A stretch of DNA of 8,024 nucleotides from Ktedonobacteraceae bacterium (GCA_014896635.1 JADBKA010000219.1:1-8024); one strand, 5' to 3'; counted from the first letter of the stretch, positions 1 through 6,048 are shown. The notes: generated by a model from the sequence alone, not told the origin. A program made the numbers and translations.

Positions 1-36
1 GACCGCTTTGGAACTGGCTTTGGCAGGCCACCCGGT
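1..36. other. Left flank of the IS110 element, origin unknown
   Basis: These bases lie outside the inferred right end of the IS110 element. In the second plus-strand frame they read TALELALAGHPVSPTF followed by a stop at 50-52, which looks like a protein C-terminus but is too short to identify. On the minus strand the frame coming from 1771-1683 stays open here if the IS110 element is removed. Neither reading can be decided from this window. Confidence 0.2.
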
Positions 37-83
37 CTCTCCTACTTTCTAGCTCCTCTGAAAAATAAGTATGCCTAACGCGA

Positions 84-1416
84 TTAAGCGACCTGAGTAG
101 CAGGCTGCAAGGAAACCTGGAAGCCGAGCTTTTCCAGGCGATGTACCAGCCGCTTTTCAGTAGACTGCCGATCGCGTTCATCGAAATAATTGCTACCCAG
201 GTCGAGATACGAAGTATGCTCAGAAAGCATGTGAGAGATGATCACCAAAAGAGCGTGGCCGACGGCGATCATCGCAATCTTTGCCCCTCGCCGAGAAGCA
301 ATCCGTCGGTAAAGAGCCGACAAATAGGTGTTCTTGGTGTGAGCTGCCGCATGCCGCTTCCACCAGGAGTTGGCGTAACCAGGGACTGCCTTTGCGGGTT
401 TTGCCGCTGAGCCGTTTGCCTCCACTTTCATGATTGCCAGGGCACATGCCCGCCCACGAGGCCAGGTGTCGCGCACTGGGAAAGCGACGCATATCCGTGC
501 CAATCTCTGCGAGGATGCCTTGCGCCGCTCGTGGATTGATCCCAGGAATGCTATCCAGCAAACGCACGGCATCATCCCAAGCCAGAGGCAGCTTCTCTTG
601 CGGTTCTTGCTCCTGGTCGCCGGTCTGTGATTCCTCTTCTGCCAAAGGCTGCGGCTCTTGAGGAGATGGGTCAGGTGAACCCATGCGTACTTCAATCTCG
701 TGCGTGGCACGTGCAATAGCTTCATCCAAAGTATCAATCAGCGCGAGGTGTTCGGTCAGCATAAAGCGATGGTGTGGTTTGAGAACCCCAACGAGGGCCT
801 CTTCCAACTGCGCACGTTTCGTTTTCAGCCGTCCTCGCGCCAGATCGGCGAGCACGGCGGGATCGGTTTGCCCGGCAAGCAGAGCCTCTAACATCGCTCG
901 TGCCGACTTGCCCAGGATATCGGTGGTCACATCTCCCAGCTTCAGGTTCGTATCTTCCAACGTCTTCTGGAGACGATTGACCGCTCGCGCTCGTTCCTGC
1001 ACCAGACTCGTTCGGTAGCGGGTTAACTCACGCAGCTCGCGTTGCTCTGCGGGAGGAATGAAACTGCTGGTCAATAACCCATGCTGCAACAGATCAGCGA
1101 TCCATTCCGCGTCGCGTACATCGGTCTTTCTTCCAGGCACGGCCTTGATGTGGCGCGCATTCACCACCAGCAGTTCTACGGCACCATCCAGCCCATTGTA
1201 GATGGGTTTCCAATAGACCCCAGTCGCTTCCATCGCCAGGTGGGTGCAGCCCGTCAAGACCAGCCAGTCTCGCAGCAGCAGTAACTCCTGAGTCGTGGTC
1301 CGAAACGTTCGAACCTCTTTGCTCTGCTTTCCCTTCTCATCGGGGAGAATCAGACAAGCTACCACCATCTTCTTATGCACGTCCAGTCCACAACATCGTT
1401 CATAGACCAATTCCAT
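84..1416 (-). pseudogene. IS110-family DEDD transposase (recombinase), frameshifted
   Basis: This is the recombinase that cuts and joins DNA for an IS110 element, guided in characterised members by a bridge RNA. The N-terminal RuvC-like DEDD domain shows GLDVHKK (D12), MEATGVYW (E63) and KTDVRDAEW (D99, D102). A coiled middle follows, then a Glu/Pro/Gln-rich linker at about residues 245-277. The C-terminal Tnp domain starts at LLDSIPGINP (about 287) and includes NHESGGK, where S331 is the likely catalytic serine. The start at 1416 has a good AAGGAG site at 1424-1429. The first frame runs correctly to about residue 355 and then degenerates; the true C-terminus (AAAHTKNTYLSALYRR onward, ending at 84) is in another frame. 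One missing base near 350-351, probably in a TGG Trp codon, explains the switch. Repaired, the protein would be about 444 residues, slightly long because of the linker. Confidence 0.9.
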
Positions 1417-1439
1417 CGAGGTGCTCCTTCATCTCCGCT

Positions 1440-1670
1440 CGCGCGTTTCTCTCTGCTGGTCCACGGGGAACTTCCTGTTCAAGATTCTCCTCTACGTGCT
1501 TCTCGCCAGGCAATCCCTTTGAGAGCGACAAATGGTGGTGCCTTCCAGTTCCCAGATCAGACTCTCCTTCAGGCTCAAAGGCACCAGTAAGAAAACCGAT
1601 CTTGTGGCGTTGGGACCGTCCAGGCCCATTCTACTCTTTTTCATCGTTGGTGGTGCGCTCCCGGCGCATG
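1440..1670 (-). ncRNA. Candidate IS110 bridge RNA region
   Basis: The leader between the inferred left end of the IS110 element and the transposase start has no convincing ORF but contains RNA-like structure. A perfect 9-bp stem is formed by 1536-1544 (TGGTGCCTT) and 1578-1586 (AAGGCACCA), closing a 33-base loop. Read on the minus strand, that loop carries AGGAGAGTC, identical over 9 bases to the sequence at the inferred element end (1674-1682). A weaker 4-bp stem (1462-1465 with 1495-1498) encloses a loop with the related GAGGAGAATC. Two loops carrying near-copies of the element core are what a bridge RNA with target- and donor-binding loops should show. The exact RNA ends are unknown and the second stem is weak. 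Confidence 0.4.
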
Positions 1671-1682
1671 GGCGACTCTCCT

Positions 1683-1771
1683 GAATAGTTACAAGTTTTT
1701 TTCTTACAGTAGCAACCTCTCTTCCTTTTTTCAATCCTTAGCACCCCATAGTTGGTGGAACCCGCAATGAC
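1683..1771 (-). other. Possible continuation of the acr3 reading frame beyond the IS630 pair
   Basis: If both IS630 elements and one TA copy are removed, the minus-strand acr3 frame ending at the CTA codon (4014-4012) continues in frame into this stretch, reading YIVQYL then VIAGSTNYGV and a Lys/Arg-rich segment. The join is exact at the target dinucleotide, so this is the DNA that flanked the target. Whether it is true permease sequence is unclear: I do not recognise the family's usual C-terminal helices here. Confidence 0.3.
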
Positions 1772-1773
1772 TA

Positions 1774-1797
1774 GAGCGGTGTACAAAAGGATTGAAC
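1774..1797 (+). repeat. Left terminal inverted repeat of IS630 copy 1
   Basis: It begins GAGCGGTGTACA directly after TA at 1772-1773 and pairs with 2759-2782 at 19 of 24 positions. The outer nine and inner six (TTGAAC) bases are identical between the ends. Confidence 0.85.
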
Positions 1798-1814
1798 TAT
1801 GGTAAACTGGGGGT

Positions 1815-2701
1815 ATGAAAGCCTCTTCCCAAGATCTACGGCGACGAGTGCTGCGAGCCATCGACGGGGGCAAGAGCCAGGCCGAAGTCGCCGAGACGTT
1901 TGCCATTTCCACCTCCACCCTCAAGCGCTATCTCAAAGCCCGCCGAGAGAGCGGCCACGTCTTGCCCAAAGCCATTCCTGGTCGCCCCAACACCAAAGGA
2001 GCGGCCTTAGAGGCCGCTCTGCTCGAGCAGTTGCGAGCCAACCCCGATGCCAGCCGAGAGCAACACTGCCAGCTGTGGGAAGCCTCCCATGACATCAAGG
2101 TCAGCCCCGCCAGTATCACCCGTGCCAGGCAGGTTCTGGGTTGGACGCGAAAACAAAGACGCTGAGAGCCAGCGAGCAGAAGGAAACCGAACGGGCCGCC
2201 TGGCGCACCCAAGCCGTTGACTTGCCGAGCCAGGACCTAGTCTTTGTTGACGAGACCGGTTCGCCTATTGCTATGACCCTTTTGTATGCCTCTGCCCCAC
2301 GGGGAGAGCGTGCGGTAGGCAAAGTTCCCCGCAATTACGGGGCCATCATGACCCTGATCGCTTCGATGTCGCTCTCGGGCATGGGAGCGGCACTGATGCT
2401 GAATGGAGCGGCTGACAGCGCCGCGTTTGAGATCTACGTGGAGCAGATTCTGGCACCCAGCCTACGTCCAGGGCAAATCGTGGTACTGGATCATCTCTCG
2501 ATTCATCTGGAAAGCCGGGTGAAGCAAGCTATTGAAGCTCGTGGCTGTCGCCTCCTCTTTCTGCCTGCCTCCTCGCCGGATTTTTCGCCCATCGAAGAGG
2601 CGTTCTCCAAACTGAAGTCGCTGTTGCGGCGGGCAGGGGCTCGCAGCAGGGAAGCGCTCCAGGAAGCCATTGCCACCGCTCTGAAGCTCGTCACTGCATA
2701 G
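1815..2701 (+). CDS. IS630-family DDE transposase, two overlapping frames (OrfA/OrfB)
   Basis: This is the transposase of IS630 copy 1, which cuts at TA sites. The first frame (1815-2165, 116 codons) is the DNA-binding part: an N-terminal helix-turn-helix (SQAEVAETFAISTSTLKRYL) and a second winged-helix-like segment ending LGWTRKQRR. The second frame (to 2701) is the DDE catalytic domain. A -1 shift at the AAA codon 2151-2153 gives LGWTRKTKTLRASEQ, the usual family junction, and a fused protein of about 295 residues. In fused numbering the catalytic residues are D146 (VFVDET), D226 (VVLDHLSIH) and E261 (FSPIEEAF), with 34 residues between the last two, as expected for this family. The start at 1815 has a G-rich stretch just upstream (1809-1813). 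Because both halves are otherwise undamaged, programmed frameshifting is plausible; simple mutation is the alternative. Confidence 0.88.
2148..2155 (+). promoter_or_regulatory. Putative -1 ribosomal frameshift site in IS630 copy 1
   Basis: Frame zero reads CGA AAA CAA; a tRNA-Lys slipping back by one base on the AAAA run (2150-2153) re-pairs perfectly with AAA and continues ACA AAG ACG CTG in the catalytic frame. Without the slip the first frame ends at TGA 2163-2165. A-run slippage is known for OrfA/OrfB-type IS elements. I could not identify a convincing downstream pseudoknot or stem by eye. Confidence 0.5.
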
Positions 2702-2758
2702 GATGCGCTCGGTTGGTTTACTCATTGCGGCTATCCACCTTCTTGCTCAACAGAAGAG

Positions 2759-2782
2759 GTTCAAGAGTTATGAACACCGCTC
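2759..2782 (-). repeat. Right terminal inverted repeat of IS630 copy 1
   Basis: Its reverse complement begins GAGCGGTGTTCA and matches the left end at 19 of 24 positions. It ends directly against the TA at 2783-2784. Confidence 0.85.
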
Positions 2783-2784
2783 TA
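2783..2784. other. TA target dinucleotide shared by two IS630 elements
   Basis: The outermost repeat of IS630 copy 1 ends at 2782 and that of copy 2 begins at 2785, leaving a single TA between them. With TA also at 1772-1773 and 4012-4013 the arrangement is TA-copy1-TA-copy2-TA, which results when one element inserts into the TA at the edge of another. Confidence 0.8.
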
Positions 2785-2815
2785 GTACTCTGTCAATCCT
2801 TGATTGACGGGTAAA
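2785..2815 (-). repeat. Terminal inverted repeat of IS630 copy 2 (transposase 3' side)
   Basis: It starts GTACTCTGTCAA immediately after the shared TA and matches the reverse complement of 3981-4011 at 24 of 31 positions. The repaired transposase frame terminates inside it, at 2793-2795. Confidence 0.82.
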
Positions 2816-3927
2816 GATGTTTGAGTTTGATCGAAGCATCCTCAGCGGTAAAGCGCCATTGGATGGGTACAGCGGCGCGATTGCGTCGAGCAGTCCAGGC
2901 AGCGACCTGTTGGGCAGCGATTTCTCAGGAGGCTAACCGTTGCGACAAGCATTGCCGATCCTGGGCCGAGAGTTCGATCTCGGCCCTATTTAGCCAGCTG
3001 GCATGTTTGGGCGTGTAATGCCCCTCAAAGCGCTGGCAGAGACGACGGGCCTCGGTCACGGGAAAGACCTCGTAGAGCGAGGCCAGGGTAGGTGTGTTCA
3101 GATTATCCATCACCAAGATGATTTTCTCTGCATGAGGATAGCGGTCGTCGGAAAGTTGGCGGATAAACTCCGCCCATTCCTTTTTGGTCCGCTGCGCTGT
3201 GACCAGCGTGTAGCGTTTGCCCACCAGCGGCTCGCAGGCCAGAAAGACGTTACACACGCCCTGCCGTTCGTACTCATAATCCTCGCGCTTCGGCTTGCCC
3301 GCTTCCATGGGCAGCGGCTCCCGGGTGTCGGCCAGCAGTTAGGGGTTGACTTCATCCATGCAGACTTGTGGGCGCTTTGGGTCATAGGGGCGGGTGTAGA
3401 CGTGCAGCACATCTTCCATGTGGTACACAAACTCGGCATCGGGCTGGGTGGGGATGCACCATTGCTTCTTGATCCAGGGCTTGAGTTCGTTGGCAAGCAG
3501 CGTCTTTCGCACGGTCTCGTGGCTGATGGTTTCGACGTAGCCCAGTTCCACCAGTTGCTCGGCCAGCAGGCGCACCGTCCAGCGTACACGGCCCGAGGGC
3601 GGCTGGCTACAGGCCAAAGCGATCAAGTACGCCTCTTGCCTGCCATCCAGGCGGCGCTTGCGCATCGCACTGGCTTTCGCCAACATAGATCGCCTCCTGC
3701 ACGCCCCGCTGGGCACAGCGTTTGCGCACACGGGCCACGGTGGCGATGCTGCTGTCGAGCGCTTGGGCAATCTGCGCATCGTTCCAGCCGGGTCCCTGTG
3801 GGCCTTGATCGGCTTTGAGCAGAATGCGGGCGGGGGTCAGTTCACGCGCTGCGGTGGTTCCCGTCGAAATCATGTGCAACAACTCCTCCCGCTCTCCTGA
3901 GGTCAGTTCTACGATATACTTTTTCAT
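2793..3927 (-). pseudogene. IS630-family DDE transposase, broken by a frameshift and two stops
   Basis: This is the transposase of IS630 copy 2. It starts at 3927 (MKKYIVELTSGERE) with an N-terminal helix-turn-helix (WNDAQIAQALDSSIATVARV). Near 3680-3695 the frame shifts by one base, and the protein resumes as MRKRRLDGRQEAYLIALA. The second DNA-binding segment (WTVRLLAEQLVELGYV, then SHETVRKTL) leads to the catalytic domain with VCMDEV, LVMDNLNT and NRAEIEL supplying the D, D and E. An in-frame TAA at 3339-3341, after CMDEVNP, interrupts otherwise continuous coding (LLADTREPLPMEAG follows). An in-frame TGA at 2925-2927 cuts off a C-terminus that is still readable (EIAAQQVAAWTARRN ... SIKLKHLYPSIKD) to a stop at 2793. 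Both stops fit single C-to-T changes in the coding strand. Repaired length is about 378 residues, normal for the family. Confidence 0.9.
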
Positions 3928-3980
3928 AGGGGGTCTCCTTGAGTCGCTTATTGATTAACCTCAAGAATACCCCTTGATTT

Positions 3981-4011
3981 TTTACTGATCAATCGTGCTT
4001 TGACAGAGTAC
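3981..4011 (-). repeat. Terminal inverted repeat of IS630 copy 2 (transposase 5' side)
   Basis: Its reverse complement begins GTACTCTGTCAA and matches 2785-2815 at 24 of 31 positions. It abuts TA at 4012-4013, which lies in the acr3-like coding sequence. Confidence 0.82.
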
Positions 4012-4435
4012 TAGGTACTGGACGATGTATGCCAGGACGAAGGGAGCGATGAGGTAGAGCAGGATGCTCACTACCAGAGCACTCAGGTCGAGGGCAGCAC
4101 CTTGCCCACCAGGAACCACAGGTAGAACGGCATCAGCAGTATCTGGAAGGTGATGTTCCAGGGCAGAAGAGTGGAATGAACACGAAGTTGATGGTGAGTG
4201 CGATGGTCGTCGGCTTGACTTTGCACAAGGCGCGTGAGACATCCGTGATCCCCACCGGCAACATGACCGCGAAGATCACGAAAAAGACGCCGATCTGAAC
4301 CACCCACAGGAGCCATCCTGCTCCAGTGCCGATCAGACGGTTGAGCAGGATGCCCACAATGACGGCGGCAATCAGAATAAAGAGTTTGGTTTCATCGCAC
4401 ACCGAAAGCGTTCGTGTTGTGTGTTTCGTTCTCAT
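4012..4435 (-). pseudogene. ACR3-type arsenite permease remnant (bile acid:Na+ symporter superfamily)
   Basis: The intact relative would be a membrane exporter that expels arsenite. The start at 4435 (MRTKHTTRTLS) has a GGGAGA site about 9 bases upstream. The first frame gives TKLFILIAAVIVGILLNRLI, a second helix with VVQIGVFFVIFAVMLPVGIT, and a third with PTTIALTINFVFIPLF. At about 4163-4170 it jumps frame to LPWNITFQILLMPFYLWFL. By comparison with the family about 45-50 residues are missing between these, including the region that normally holds a conserved Cys. A second frameshift, probably one C lost from the CCC run at 4092-4094, leads to LDLSALVVSILLYLIAPFVL, and the gene is then cut by IS630 copy 2. 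The gene cannot make a working transporter. Family assignment rests on recognised helices and the adjacent arsA remnant; another member of the same superfamily is the main alternative. Confidence 0.72.
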
Positions 4436-4805
4436 ACGATTTTCTCCCTTTACGGGAGGGCTGAACCGACCGGGTCATGGCGAGCAGGGCCTGCTCCCCT
4501 ATTGGAGCTGAGGCATACCAGGGAACAAAGAAGGCGCGCGTGGCCAGTTCCTGAGTCACGCGGCGCAGATGTGGCACTTCGAACTGAGCACGTTGCAGCA
4601 ATACCGGATTGGTCGTACCGCTCATGAGCAGGCTGGCGTTGACAATCCATCCGAAAGGCTCGATGGAAGCGCGGCGCAGGTCAGCTTGCAGCCGTGCTGC
4701 CTCCTGCACCGGCGTTGACTCGGCGAGTGTGACCAGCAAGATCTTCGTGAAGCGTGAATCGCGCAGGCGCGACAGTAAACGTCGCACGGCTTCTGGCACG
4801 TCGCC
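4392..4805 (-). pseudogene. ArsA-type arsenite-pump ATPase, C-terminal remnant
   Basis: Intact ArsA ATPases energise arsenite export together with a membrane permease. Only the C-terminal third survives: GDVPEAVRRLLSRLRDSRFT, then ILLVTLAESTPVQEAARLQ, then LRRASIEPFGWIVNASLL, and finally FFVPWYASAPIGEQALLAM. The P-loop and the switch motifs, which lie further N-terminal, are absent. Recognisable ArsA sequence stops exactly where istB sequence begins at 4805/4806, so the open frame that continues upstream to 4916 is antisense to istB and not ArsA. The frame ends at 4392, overlapping the start of the acr3-like gene by 44 bases, which suggests the two were translationally coupled in an ars operon. 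Gene symbol arsA is withheld because only a fragment is present. Confidence 0.75.
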
Positions 4806-5257
4806 CATCTGGCGATTGCCTTGGGAACCAGGATGTGGTGCAGGTGGGCTACACGGTGCGTTTTGTGGTCGCCCAACAACTCGCCAATGCCGTGCTGGAG
4901 GCAGCTTTCCGCACACAGGTAGCCTGGCTCATCGAGCCACTGATCAAATGTGACGTGCTCATCCTCGATGAATGTGGCTACCTGGTGATGGCTCCGCAAG
5001 TGGGGCCGGTGCTCTATGAACTGATTGCCGGGAGCTATCAGAAAGGAGCCACCATTCTTACCTCGAACAAGAGCCTGGCGAACTGGGGCGACCTCGTGGG
5101 GAACACAGCCTTGATAATGACGATGATCGATCCCTTGTTACATCAGGGTGAGGTCTTTTACTTACGAGGCACCTCGTACCGCCTTCGCGGGAAAGAGCCG
5201 GTGACGTTGACCGCCAAACCAGAGCTTCCCCTCCCAGGAAGTCCCGAAAAGGAATGA
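4806..5257 (+). pseudogene. IstB-type IS21 helper ATPase, C-terminal remnant
   Basis: IstB is the AAA+ ATPase that helps the IstA transposase of IS21 elements choose target DNA. The remnant begins abruptly at HLAIALGTRM, the residues that normally follow the Walker A lysine and threonine, so the nucleotide-binding loop is missing. One base is lost (or two gained) at about 4836-4846, after which the frame reads GYTVRFVVAQQLANAVLEA, Walker B with CDVLILDECGYL, a TILTSNKSLANWG sensor region and YLRGTSYRLRGKE near the end. The usual arginine in the DRLLHHG motif is a proline (IDPLLHQG). The segment between VLEA and Walker B is shorter than usual. No istA lies upstream; arsA sequence is joined instead. 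The ATG at 4754 in this frame is not a real start. Confidence 0.85.
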
Positions 5258-5265
5258 GTCCGATG

Positions 5266-5424
5266 CCGGTTCTTGCCCAGTTTTGATCACACCAACACCA
5301 CTAGAACCGACAATAGTAATTTCAGCAGCTAATGCGGCTCGGAACTTGTCGTGCTGATGTTTTCTGATGTTAAGGATGAACCGTGCTTGTGGGTCTGGAA
5401 GGTCCAGACAGATATAGGTTTCAT
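5266..5424 (-). pseudogene. Remnant of a minus-strand gene, possibly 2'-5' RNA ligase-like
   Basis: A minus-strand frame of about 54 codons reads ETYICLDLPDPQARFILNIR, then HQHDKFRAALAAEITIVGSS, then GVGVIKTGQEP. The composition looks like real protein, and the opening (YICLDLP) and EITVAGSSG-like end resemble the N-terminal part of some 2'-5' RNA ligase/phosphoesterase-like proteins. An ATG at 5424-5422 is one frame away from this reading, so the start appears frameshifted, and the gene stops matching where IS21 sequence begins near 5258-5266. The family guess comes from memory of the pattern only. Part of the 5266-5290 stretch could instead belong to the right end of the IS21 element. Confidence 0.33.
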
Positions 5425-5654
5425 GAGCAAAGGTCTATCCGCTCTACTTTCTAGCTGTTTCATATTGCTGAGTTATTATCTGCTCTCCCTGTATGGCAAG
5501 AGATAGAGTTTAACACGTGAAAGGATCTTCTTTCTCTATTCTATATCTTACCAACCTTTCCTCATATAGCAAAGCAAAAATGGACTAAGATATCTTCTTT
5601 CAGATTCTTTGGATAATTGTAGCAACCTGGAGTTATTTATTACTACTTTACCTT

Positions 5655-5712
5655 TATGTAGTGAGTTATACTGAAAGTTAGTTCATCACTGTAAGGCACT
5701 ATTCACTACATA
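5655..5712. repeat. 10-bp inverted repeat with wide loop
   Basis: TATGTAGTGA at 5655-5664 is perfectly complementary to TCACTACATA at 5703-5712, separated by 38 bases. It could be an operator, the stem of a structured RNA or the trace of a small element. No neighbouring gene makes its role clear. Confidence 0.45.
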
Positions 5713-5835
5713 TTAGCGACAGTTGCCGAATCTCGTGATAACTATCTATCACAAGTTGAGGTGTAATCGTACATCGTGGGGCGGCCATTTTTCGCACAAT
5801 GGAGAATTTGCGCTACTCTCAGTAAAAAATGTTTT

Positions 5836-5867
5836 GCCATAAGACTACTTCTTCTTTGTCTTGTGGT
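5836..5867. repeat. Stem-loop with 9-10 bp stem
   Basis: CCATAAGAC at 5837-5845 pairs with GTCTTGTGG at 5858-5866, with one G-T wobble, around a 12-base pyrimidine-rich loop; the closing pair 5836/5867 is a further possible wobble. No immediate T-run follows on the plus strand; on the minus strand a run of T lies about 8 bases beyond the stem. A weak minus-strand terminator is possible but unproven. Confidence 0.35.
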
Positions 5868-6019
5868 TCTTACCTGGAAACGTCTGGGAATGCAAACTAC
5901 TGTCAGCAAGGGTTCTCCGAGAAAGGAGTACTTGTTTTATCCTGTCTCTGCCTGATATAAATTATCATGGCTATGATGTCAAATGTCAAGTTATTTATAT
6001 GTAAAATAGGGGGTTCACC

Positions 6020-6048
6020 TTGTAATATGCTGCGCCTTATGGTAGTAT
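6020..6048 (+). promoter_or_regulatory. Putative sigma-70-type promoter for the small ORF and exporter
   Basis: TTGTAA (6020-6025) and TAGTAT (6043-6048) are separated by 17 bases, about 35 bases before the strong ribosome site at 6070-6076. The overlapping TATATT at 6046-6051 would be an alternative -10 but with too long a spacer. Position and spacing support it; the match is imperfect in both boxes. Confidence 0.4.

Larger units (their letters stand above)
37..1682 (-). mobile_element. IS110-family insertion sequence (inferred ends)
   Basis: A DEDD transposase gene on the minus strand is preceded by about 265 bases of non-coding leader and followed by only about 45 bases, the arrangement of the IS110 subgroup whose bridge RNA lies upstream of the transposase. 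The ends were placed at a short direct repeat, CTCTCCT on the plus strand, found at 37-43 and 1676-1682. IS110 elements usually lack long inverted repeats and are flanked by a short shared core, so a direct repeat in these places fits. The transposase is frameshifted, so this copy is probably inactive. The family call is firm; the exact ends are inference and could be off by tens of bases. Confidence 0.6.
1774..2782 (+). mobile_element. IS630-family element, copy 1 (apparently complete)
   Basis: The 1009-base element has imperfect 24-bp terminal inverted repeats (1774-1797 and 2759-2782, 19 of 24 matching, the outer 9 identical: GAGCGGTGT). It is flanked by TA on both sides (1772-1773 and 2783-2784), the target duplication expected for IS630/Tc1-mariner elements. 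It encodes a two-frame DDE transposase that fills most of the element. No lesion is seen other than the frame change, which may be programmed. The right-hand TA is shared with the neighbouring IS630 copy 2. Confidence 0.88.
2785..4011 (-). mobile_element. IS630-family element, copy 2 (decayed)
   Basis: The 1227-base element of a different IS630 lineage from copy 1 has imperfect inverted repeats at 2785-2815 and 3981-4011. The outer 12 bases (GTACTCTGTCAA) are identical and 24 of 31 match. TA flanks both ends (2783-2784, 4012-4013). Its transposase occupies nearly the whole element on the minus strand and is broken in three places. The element interrupts the minus-strand acr3-like gene. Confidence 0.87.
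5431..6019. other. AT-rich spacer without a convincing gene
   Basis: Base composition drops sharply compared with the IS region and with the exporter gene. All six frames are broken by frequent stops, and the few open stretches have no ribosome site or recognisable protein pattern. Two inverted repeats (5655-5712 and 5836-5867) are the only structures I can support. It may be decayed DNA plus the upstream control region of the 6082-8024 unit. Confidence 0.6.

Noticed and set aside
3003..3818. A 271-codon open frame on the plus strand
   Set aside because: It is antisense to the IS630 copy 2 transposase, whose minus-strand translation carries recognisable DDE and helix-turn-helix motifs. The plus-strand translation is His/Gly/Leu-rich with no family pattern.
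4754..4805. N-terminal extension of the istB frame starting at ATG 4754
   Set aside because: These bases are antisense to well-recognised ArsA sequence, and the translation (MNRAGATVNVARLLARR) has no IstB similarity. IstB homology begins at 4806 in a different frame.
4806..4916. Upstream extension of the minus-strand ArsA frame
   Set aside because: It lies opposite IstB coding sequence and shows no ArsA features, so the open frame there is fortuitous.
5836..5878. Plus-strand intrinsic terminator at the 5837-5866 stem-loop
   Set aside because: The stem is AT-rich with no T-run directly after it, and no plus-strand gene ends just before it.
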